A stretch of DNA of 17,909 bases from assembly GCA_030672115.1 (NCBI GenBank), contig DAOVGZ010000011.1, positions 1-17,909 on the forward strand. Direction: 5' to 3'. The DNA comes from a bacterium. GTDB taxonomy: Bacteria > Babelota > Babeliae > Babelales > Vermiphilaceae. The translations under genes were made by a program, and so were the position numbers. Below, in pieces: positions 1-5,930 of this stretch (position 1 is its first letter; each line of letters starts with the position of its first letter). A model generated the notes under the pieces. That model had not been told where the DNA came from and ran no database searches. It was given only the letters and a program-made list of their open reading frames with translations.

Positions 1-335
1 AAAAAAAAATCATAAAGATTTAATAGATCTTTATCTGACATTTTTTTAATACGACACAAATCTTCATCTGGGCACTGACAAGACTTTTTGTTTTTTTTGC
101 CCGAAAAAATAGATTTCCAAAGAAACTTTACTGCCTGCACAACAGGAAAAGTTGCAACTAATCCGCCTGCAACATGCTTACTTAAAAATGAATTGTTATT
201 TTGAAAATTTGATGACCTACCATAGTTTGCCACCTGCAAACCTTGAGATGATCCACCGTAAATTGCAAATTGTGAATAGGACTCTATATGAAAAAAAAAT
301 GACAAAAAAAAGAGTAACAAAAGTTTTCTATTCAT
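1..335 (-). CDS. Partial gene for a secreted protein of unknown family (C-terminus beyond the left edge)
   Basis: An open frame on the minus strand starts with ATG at 335 and stays open for 111 codons to the window edge, so only the N-terminal part is present. The protein starts MNRKLLLLFFLSFFF, a typical Sec signal peptide (two basic residues, then a long Leu/Phe core), with possible cleavage near IESYS-Q. The mature part is Gly/Ser/Asn-rich at first, then has a short hydrophobic stretch (around residues 57-70), a Lys-rich patch and a Cys cluster (CQCPDEDLC). The ribosome site is moderate: AGGG four bases before the ATG. The gene lies 118 bases downstream of the fcl stop on the same strand, so it may be read through from the sugar operon or have its own promoter. 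I recognise no family. The leader codons contain runs of 8 and 9 T, so the frame depends on accurate base calls there. Confidence 0.72.
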   Translation of the reverse strand, partial: MNRKLLLLFFLSFFFHIESYSQFAIYGGSSQGLQVANYGRSSNFQNNNSFLSKHVAGGLVATFPVVQAVKFLWKSIFSGKKNKKSCQCPDEDLCRIKKMSDKDLLNLYDFF

Positions 336-403
336 TACACCCTAAAAAATTATTTAAAACAATTCCTCTTTTTTTTTAAAAAACATTTCAGCCTTCTGGC
401 AAA

Positions 404-432
404 ACTATAAGCAAAATCCAAAGTCTAAATAA
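404..432 (-). promoter_or_regulatory. Possible promoter for the left-edge gene
   Basis: On the minus strand a TATAGT hexamer (404-409) lies 17 bases after a poor -35 match, TTATTT (427-432), about 70 bases before the ATG at 335. Only the -10 is convincing. I see no clear hairpin terminator between the fcl stop and this site, so read-through from fcl is equally possible. Confidence 0.22.
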
Positions 433-453
433 AAAAAACTACGACAAAAGAAA

Positions 454-1410
454 CTAAAAAACACTGTTTTTCAAACACCAATTGAGTGTATCTTTAATTC
501 CTTTTTTCAATTTTTGTTGTGCTTCTTTCTCACTATTGCAACTTTTCCAACCAATGGCCGAAAGCCTATCTACACAAAGTTTTTTTCTTGGTGTTCCATC
601 TGGCTTACTGGTATCAAAAATAATTTCTCCTTCAAACCCAACTACCTCTTTTATAACGTAAGCAAGATCGGAAATTGTCAAATCATACCCTGTACCAATA
701 TTGACAATTTCATTACCTTTATAATGCTGCATCAAAAACATAACAGCATCAGCAAGCTCATCAACATGCAAAAACTCCCGATAAACTTTGCCTGTTCCCC
801 ACACAACAACATCCTTTTTTTTATCTCTTTTTGCCTCATAAAACTTTCTGAGCAACGCAGGGAAAACATGCGAAGTTTCTAAATCAAAATTATCACCAGG
901 ACCATACAAATTTGTTGGCATGCAAGAAATAAAATTAGTTTTGTACTGCTGATTGTATGCTTGGCACATCTTTATGCCTGCAATTTTTGCTATCGCGTAC
1001 TGTTCATTTGTTTTTTCAAGATTTCCAGAAAGAAGATATTTTTCTTTTATCGGTTGGGGACAATTGCGTGGATAAATACAAGAAGATCCCAAAAAAAAAA
1101 GTTTTTTTACATCATGCTTATAAGAAGAATGAATAACGTTCGTTTGAATTGAAAGATTATCATACATAAAGTGAGCTGGATTTTCTAAATTTGCTTTTAT
1201 ACCACCTACTTTAGCAGCTGCCAAAAAAACATATTCCGGTTTTTCTTGTGCAAAAAACTGTTCGACGTCCGATTGAATTCTTAAGTCTAACTTCGAAAAT
1301 TGGCGAGTAATAATATTTTTATAACCTAAACTTTTTAATTTTCTTACAAGAGCAGAACCAACCAAACCATTGTGTCCTGCAACATATATTTTTGCATTAC
1401 GATCATTCAT
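454..1410 (-). CDS. fcl: GDP-L-fucose synthase (GDP-4-keto-6-deoxymannose epimerase/reductase)
   Basis: This cytosolic enzyme performs the last step to GDP-L-fucose: 3,5-epimerisation and NADPH reduction of GDP-4-keto-6-deoxymannose, the product of Gmd. The protein is 318 residues, close to the E. coli enzyme (321). It is an extended short-chain dehydrogenase: the nucleotide motif GHNGLVG lies at residues 12-18, Ser109 and Cys111 in GSSCIYP, Tyr138 and Lys142 in YAIAK, and His181 in ETSHVFP. These match the E. coli catalytic residues Ser107, Cys109, Tyr136, Lys140 and His179 with a constant offset of two. I chose the ATG at 1410 because AGGTGG sits 8 bases upstream; an in-frame GTG at 1422 would add four residues but would place this ribosome site inside the gene. 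It is the last gene of the sugar-nucleotide operon, 73 bases after the gmd stop. Confidence 0.96.
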   Translation of the reverse strand: MNDRNAKIYVAGHNGLVGSALVRKLKSLGYKNIITRQFSKLDLRIQSDVEQFFAQEKPEYVFLAAAKVGGIKANLENPAHFMYDNLSIQTNVIHSSYKHDVKKLFFLGSSCIYPRNCPQPIKEKYLLSGNLEKTNEQYAIAKIAGIKMCQAYNQQYKTNFISCMPTNLYGPGDNFDLETSHVFPALLRKFYEAKRDKKKDVVVWGTGKVYREFLHVDELADAVMFLMQHYKGNEIVNIGTGYDLTISDLAYVIKEVVGFEGEIIFDTSKPDGTPRKKLCVDRLSAIGWKSCNSEKEAQQKLKKGIKDTLNWCLKNSVF

Positions 1411-1424
1411 AATATCAACCACCT
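1408..1424 (-). promoter_or_regulatory. Ribosome-binding site deciding the fcl start
   Basis: On the minus strand AGGTGG (1419-1424) precedes the ATG at 1410 by 8 bases. It supports the ATG over the in-frame GTG at 1422, which overlaps this motif. Confidence 0.6.
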
Positions 1425-1483
1425 GTGCATAAATATTAATTTCAAAAAAATAAAAATATAAAAAATATTTTCTTCATCCCGAC

Positions 1484-2596
1484 CTAAAACTGTTTTGATT
1501 TTTTCTTTGTTTGATACTGCAAACCTAAATCATACATATTTTTTTTATACGCAACTTTTTTTTCAATAGACTTTAAATCTTCTTGAACCATCAACTCAAC
1601 AAGCTGTTCAAACATCATTGATGGCCTCCAATTTAATAATTTTCGTGCTTTTGTTGCATCACCTCGCAACAAATCAACATCTATTGGCCGAAAATACCGA
1701 GCATTAACTTTTACAAGTATGTTTCCTGTTTTGCTGTTGATACCAATTTCATTAATCCCTTTTGCTTTCCATTCAATATCAATACCTGCACATAAAAAAG
1801 CACGTGTTACAAAATCTCTAACCGAATATGTTTTACCGGTTGCAATAACAAGATCTAGTGGCTCATGATGCTGCATCATTAACCACATAGCCTGCACATA
1901 ATCTTTTGCGTAACCCCAATCTCTACGAGAATCTAAATTTCCTAAATAAAGAGTATCTTGCAAACCAAAAACAATACGCGCAACTGCACGTGTTATTTTT
2001 CTTGTTACAAATGTTTCTCCACGCATGGGAGATTCATGATTAAATAAAATACCGTTGCAAGCAAACATATTATAAGCTTCTCGGTAATTTACCGTTATCC
2101 AATATGCATATAATTTTGCCGCCGCATAAGGAGAACAAGGACGAAATGGTGTTAATTCATTTTGTGGAATATCATGAACATTTCCAAAAAGTTCGCTTGT
2201 TGATGCTTGATAAAAACGAACCTTTTTATTCATTTTTAATAAACGAATTGCTTCTAAAATTCGCAATGTTCCAAGAGCATCTGACTGCGCTGTATATTCA
2301 GGAGTTTCAAATGAAACAGCAACATGACTTTGTGCTGCAAGATTATAAATTTCATCCGGATCAACATCTTGAATAATACGAATCAAAGACGTTGCATCTG
2401 TTACATCACCATAGTGTAAAATAAAATTACGATTTATAGTCGCATGCTCATCCTCAAAAAGATGATTTACTCTACCGGTATTAAATGAAGAACTTCGACG
2501 TTTTATACCGTGAACCTGATACCCTTTACTGATAAGAAATTCTGAAAGATAAGCACCATCTTGACCAGTCACTCCAGTAATTAACGCTTTTTTCAT
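1484..2596 (-). CDS. gmd: GDP-mannose 4,6-dehydratase
   Basis: Converts GDP-D-mannose to GDP-4-keto-6-deoxy-D-mannose with a bound NADP(H), the first committed step to GDP-L-fucose. The protein has 370 residues, the normal length. It is an extended SDR with the family signature GVTGQDGAYL (8-17), the segment KRRSSSFNTGRV that contacts the neighbouring subunit's cofactor, the catalytic pair Thr133/Glu135 in STSELFG, and Tyr157/Lys161 in SPYAAAK. NHESPMRGETFVTRKI and DSRRDWGYAKDYV are also typical. The start ATG is preceded by AGGA at five bases. The gene begins 18 bases after the manC stop and feeds Fcl directly. The last 20 or so residues are Lys-rich and look like a non-conserved tail. Confidence 0.97.
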   Translation of the reverse strand: MKKALITGVTGQDGAYLSEFLISKGYQVHGIKRRSSSFNTGRVNHLFEDEHATINRNFILHYGDVTDATSLIRIIQDVDPDEIYNLAAQSHVAVSFETPEYTAQSDALGTLRILEAIRLLKMNKKVRFYQASTSELFGNVHDIPQNELTPFRPCSPYAAAKLYAYWITVNYREAYNMFACNGILFNHESPMRGETFVTRKITRAVARIVFGLQDTLYLGNLDSRRDWGYAKDYVQAMWLMMQHHEPLDLVIATGKTYSVRDFVTRAFLCAGIDIEWKAKGINEIGINSKTGNILVKVNARYFRPIDVDLLRGDATKARKLLNWRPSMMFEQLVELMVQEDLKSIEKKVAYKKNMYDLGLQYQTKKKSKQF

Positions 2597-2614
2597 TAAA
2601 ATCCTGTTGTTACG

Positions 2615-3739
2615 TTAAAGATATGACTCCAAATCTGTTCGTTTTAATTTTTGCACAATTGTTTTTACTTTTTCTGCTTTATCTCGTCTTGTAATGAGCA
2701 ATGTATCCTCTGTTTCTACAACACAAAGATCTTCAACACCAACAAGAGCAACTAACTTACCTTTAACATGAACAAGGTTGTCATTTGAGTTGACCGTTAA
2801 AACATTTTTGTAATCCAAGCCATATTCTTTTTGTAAAGACAAAAAAATTTCAATATTTCCAACATCACACCATTCAAAGTCGACAGGAAACACTGAAACT
2901 TTTTTACTTTTTTCCATCACCGCATAATCAATAGACTCAGAACGAACATCTTCATATGAACCGAGGCCATTAATATACTGTTCTACTGCATAAAAAATAT
3001 CTGGGGCATTGCTTTTAAATTCTTCGAGAAAAACACTTGCCTTTGCACAAAACATACTTATATTCCAAAGCATATTCCCTTGTTCACAATATTTTTGTGC
3101 TATTTCAAAAACCGGCTTTTCGTGAAAATTTTTTACTCCAAATGGAACATTCAATTGCGTATCATCATATTCAATATAACCATACCCCGTTGCAGGGTAG
3201 CGTGGCTTAAGACCAAGCAAAGAAATACGATCATTTTTCAACGTATAATCAATTGCATGATCCAAAAATGTAATGAATCTATCTTGGTTTGGAATAAATG
3301 GATCTGATGGTAAAAAAACAATAACAGCATTTGGATTTTTTTTATAAATTTCAAAACAATTTAACAAAATAGCTGGACCTGTATTACGAGCGCCAGGCTC
3401 AACAATAATTCTCCCAATTTGTTCTCCGACGTATTTTTCAACTAATGCTTGATGATTTTTTGTTGTTCCAATCCAAATATTTTCTTTTGCAACAGAATAA
3501 CTAACTCTTTCAACAGCTTGTTCAATTAATGTCAATTCACTTCCAACAGAAAGAAACTGTTTTGGTTTGCTTGCTCTGCTGAGCGGCCATAAACGAGTTC
3601 CGCTTCCACCAGCAAGAATAACGCAATAGACATCTTTATTTTTCACATTTACACCAGCATTACAATTTTGATAAAACAATCCGGCACAAACAATAACAAA
3701 AAAAAACAAACTATAATGAAAAAGTTTTTTTTTATTCAT
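2615..3739 (-). CDS. manC: Mannose-1-phosphate guanylyltransferase with an N-terminal signal-peptide-like leader
   Basis: Makes GDP-mannose from mannose-1-phosphate and GTP, the substrate of Gmd. The nucleotidyltransferase core shows LAGGSGTRLWPLS (42-54), PKQF (59-62), EPGARNTGPA (114-123), EKP (207-209) and EWCDVGN (289-295). At 374 residues it is the short single-domain form without the C-terminal phosphomannose isomerase domain of long ManC. Two motifs differ from what I expect: PSDPFI (144-149), where PxDH is usual, and LWNISMF (224-230), where WNSG is usual. The odd feature is the N-terminus: about 28 extra residues before the catalytic fold, with Lys3-5, a hydrophobic core LFFFVIVCAGLFY and a possible signal peptidase site after CNA. 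The start is well supported, with AAGGAG eight bases before the ATG; the only internal alternative I see is a weak GTG at residue 32. So the leader is probably translated. Whether the enzyme is exported, anchored or remains cytosolic cannot be told from sequence. Confidence 0.92.
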   Translation of the reverse strand: MNKKKLFHYSLFFFVIVCAGLFYQNCNAGVNVKNKDVYCVILAGGSGTRLWPLSRASKPKQFLSVGSELTLIEQAVERVSYSVAKENIWIGTTKNHQALVEKYVGEQIGRIIVEPGARNTGPAILLNCFEIYKKNPNAVIVFLPSDPFIPNQDRFITFLDHAIDYTLKNDRISLLGLKPRYPATGYGYIEYDDTQLNVPFGVKNFHEKPVFEIAQKYCEQGNMLWNISMFCAKASVFLEEFKSNAPDIFYAVEQYINGLGSYEDVRSESIDYAVMEKSKKVSVFPVDFEWCDVGNIEIFLSLQKEYGLDYKNVLTVNSNDNLVHVKGKLVALVGVEDLCVVETEDTLLITRRDKAEKVKTIVQKLKRTDLESYL

Positions 3740-3773
3740 TAAAAAAGCTCCTTAAAAAATGAAACCTATACTT

Positions 3774-5930
3774 TTAATGCAACTCTTTTTTCCCACCGCC
3801 TTTAGATGCCAATTGATTAACAATCAATGAAATCTCTGCAACAGTACGCATTCTATCAAAATTAATAGGCGCTTCTTTTCTTTCTTTTTTTAACGATTCA
3901 AAAAATTGTGAAATTAACTCTTTATGTCCCTTGTCAGGATTTTTAGTTTTTTCATTAAATGATCCTGGAATCCCAAAACCAACAAGTTCTTTATAATCAT
4001 TCATCACAATTGATTTTCCATCAAAAAACAGTTCCATTCGTTCTTTCCCCAAAGAACTGTTTCCCAGAGCAGTATACAGCAGCGTACAAATTGACCCATC
4101 TTCAAAACTTATTTGTGCAGAAAAATTATCGTTATTAAAAATATCCTTCTGTCGCGCATGTACAGCTTCAACCGAAACAGCAACCGGACGAGCATCAGTC
4201 AAAAAACAAAATAAGTCAAAAATATGACACGCTTCTCCAATAATTCTTCCTGCTCCAACATCTTTTTGCACCCAATGATCACCCGAAATATAACCTGCAT
4301 TCATACGATAATGAACAACTAGTGGAGTTGCTCTTTTCTCTGTATGTTTTTTTATTTTTTGAATATACGGAGCAAATGATCGATTATAATCAACACAAAA
4401 AGGAACATCTTTTCTTTTTTGTACACATTCGGTCAATTGCTGTAATTGATTAAAATCTGTCACCATCGGTTTTTCACAAAAAACTGCTTTACCTTGCTGC
4501 ATTGCAGTAATAATTTGCTGACAATGAAATGTATGTGGAGTTGCAATCACAACCGCATCAACACAATCTTTTGCAAACAGTTGTTTATCATCAACCAAAA
4601 CATGTGCAGCGCCATATAATTTTGAAGAATTAATGGAACTAGAAACATCTACATCAACAATTGCATTGATCGTTACATTTTTTATCTGAGAAACAAGAGG
4701 CATTAATTTAATTTTTGCAAAACCTCCAGCACCAACAAAACCAACACGTATTTTTTGTGTTGGTTTATAAGAAACATTATTCTTTAGATTTGTATTTACA
4801 GATTTTTCTTGCGATACATCTTTAGGAAGATAGCTAAGAACGATTCCTAAATTCTGAGGATTTTTTAATGAATCATACGCTTTTTCAATAGATGTAAGCG
4901 GCACTTCATCCGCAATCAAACTATCAATATCTATCTGCCCATTCTCAATCAGTTGTACAAAGGCCTGCATATTTCTGTTTTCTGTCCAACGAACATATGC
5001 ATAAGGATAATCTTTTCCTTCTTGCTCATATGCACTGTCGTATCTCCCTGGACCATATGAACAAGAAATTAAAAAATCTATTTCTTTTTTATAAAAAGGA
5101 GAACGCTCGATATTCAATCCAACATCACCAACTAAAACAACTCGGCCTTTTTTTCTTGTCACTTCCATTGCTTGCTGCACAATAGAATCACTTTTTGACG
5201 CCGCCGTAATAATCGTGCTATCAGCTCCATAATGTTCGGTTAAAAATTCAATTTCTTTTTTTACATCATCATGAAGTGCATTAAAAGTAGCAAAAGCACC
5301 TAAACGTTTTGCTTGTTCCATTCTTTCTGGAATAACATCTACACCAATAACTCTACAACCAGAAAGTTTTGCTAACTGAACAACAATTTGACCAAGCAAA
5401 CCAAGACCAATAACACAAACCGTTTCTCCAAGTTGCAAATTCGCTCTTCTTATTCCCTGCAAAGCAATCGAACCAATTGTTGTTAAACTAGCCTTTTTTA
5501 ACTGTTTTTCGTTACTCAAACGAACAACTAAATTCTCTGGAACGGCAACAATATCTGCATGATTTGCAAGACCTGCTCCTGCACACGCAACACAGTCACC
5601 AATCCGAAGAGTTTTTACCTTTTTTCCAACTGCAATAACTTTTCCAGAACAAGAATAACCAAGCGACTGAACCGTTCCTTTTAATTTTCCTTTTATTAGC
5701 GCTTTTGTCCCATCAACACCATTTTTTGCAACAGATTCTAAAACTTTTTTTATTTTATGAGGAACATTACTAAAAAAAGTACTTTGTTTTGATTGTGCAA
5801 TTGTTGCAACTTCTGTCCCGGTACTAATAAAAGAATAATGCACAGAAACTAAAACAGAAAAAACATCACAAAGAGGTTTACATGAATCTTTTACAACAAT
5901 AGATCCTTTTTCAATAAAAACTTGCCTCAT
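3774..5930 (-). CDS. Two-domain oxidoreductase: alcohol dehydrogenase-like plus Gfo/Idh/MocA
   Basis: A 718-residue fusion known from bacterial polysaccharide clusters. Residues 1 to about 370 are a medium-chain dehydrogenase: a GroES-like part with GYSCSGKV and GDCVACAGAG, then a Rossmann motif GLGLLG (175-180) followed by an acidic residue in IGVDVI, suggesting NAD(H). I do not see the classic GHE zinc motif, so a catalytic zinc is doubtful. Residues from about 393 to the end are a Gfo/Idh/MocA-type domain with VGFVGAGGFA (397-405), VIATPHTFH and CEKPM (485-489, the usual EKP motif). The precise substrate is unknown; by context it probably oxidises or reduces a nucleotide sugar or glycan sugar. 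Its ATG overlaps the stop of the upstream wecB-wecC gene in an ATGA, implying translational coupling, and manC follows after 34 bases. Confidence 0.88.
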   Translation of the reverse strand: MRQVFIEKGSIVVKDSCKPLCDVFSVLVSVHYSFISTGTEVATIAQSKQSTFFSNVPHKIKKVLESVAKNGVDGTKALIKGKLKGTVQSLGYSCSGKVIAVGKKVKTLRIGDCVACAGAGLANHADIVAVPENLVVRLSNEKQLKKASLTTIGSIALQGIRRANLQLGETVCVIGLGLLGQIVVQLAKLSGCRVIGVDVIPERMEQAKRLGAFATFNALHDDVKKEIEFLTEHYGADSTIITAASKSDSIVQQAMEVTRKKGRVVLVGDVGLNIERSPFYKKEIDFLISCSYGPGRYDSAYEQEGKDYPYAYVRWTENRNMQAFVQLIENGQIDIDSLIADEVPLTSIEKAYDSLKNPQNLGIVLSYLPKDVSQEKSVNTNLKNNVSYKPTQKIRVGFVGAGGFAKIKLMPLVSQIKNVTINAIVDVDVSSSINSSKLYGAAHVLVDDKQLFAKDCVDAVVIATPHTFHCQQIITAMQQGKAVFCEKPMVTDFNQLQQLTECVQKRKDVPFCVDYNRSFAPYIQKIKKHTEKRATPLVVHYRMNAGYISGDHWVQKDVGAGRIIGEACHIFDLFCFLTDARPVAVSVEAVHARQKDIFNNDNFSAQISFEDGSICTLLYTALGNSSLGKERMELFFDGKSIVMNDYKELVGFGIPGSFNEKTKNPDKGHKELISQFFESLKKERKEAPINFDRMRTVAEISLIVNQLASKGGGKKELH

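Noticed and set aside
152..379. Plus-strand open frame of 75 codons at the left edge
   Set aside because: It is antisense to the minus-strand frame starting at 335, which has a proper signal peptide; the plus-strand product has no ribosome site and no protein-like features.
1411..1422. GTG start for fcl at 1422
   Set aside because: The AGGTGG ribosome site fits the ATG at 1410 and overlaps the GTG; the family's N-terminus also fits the ATG.
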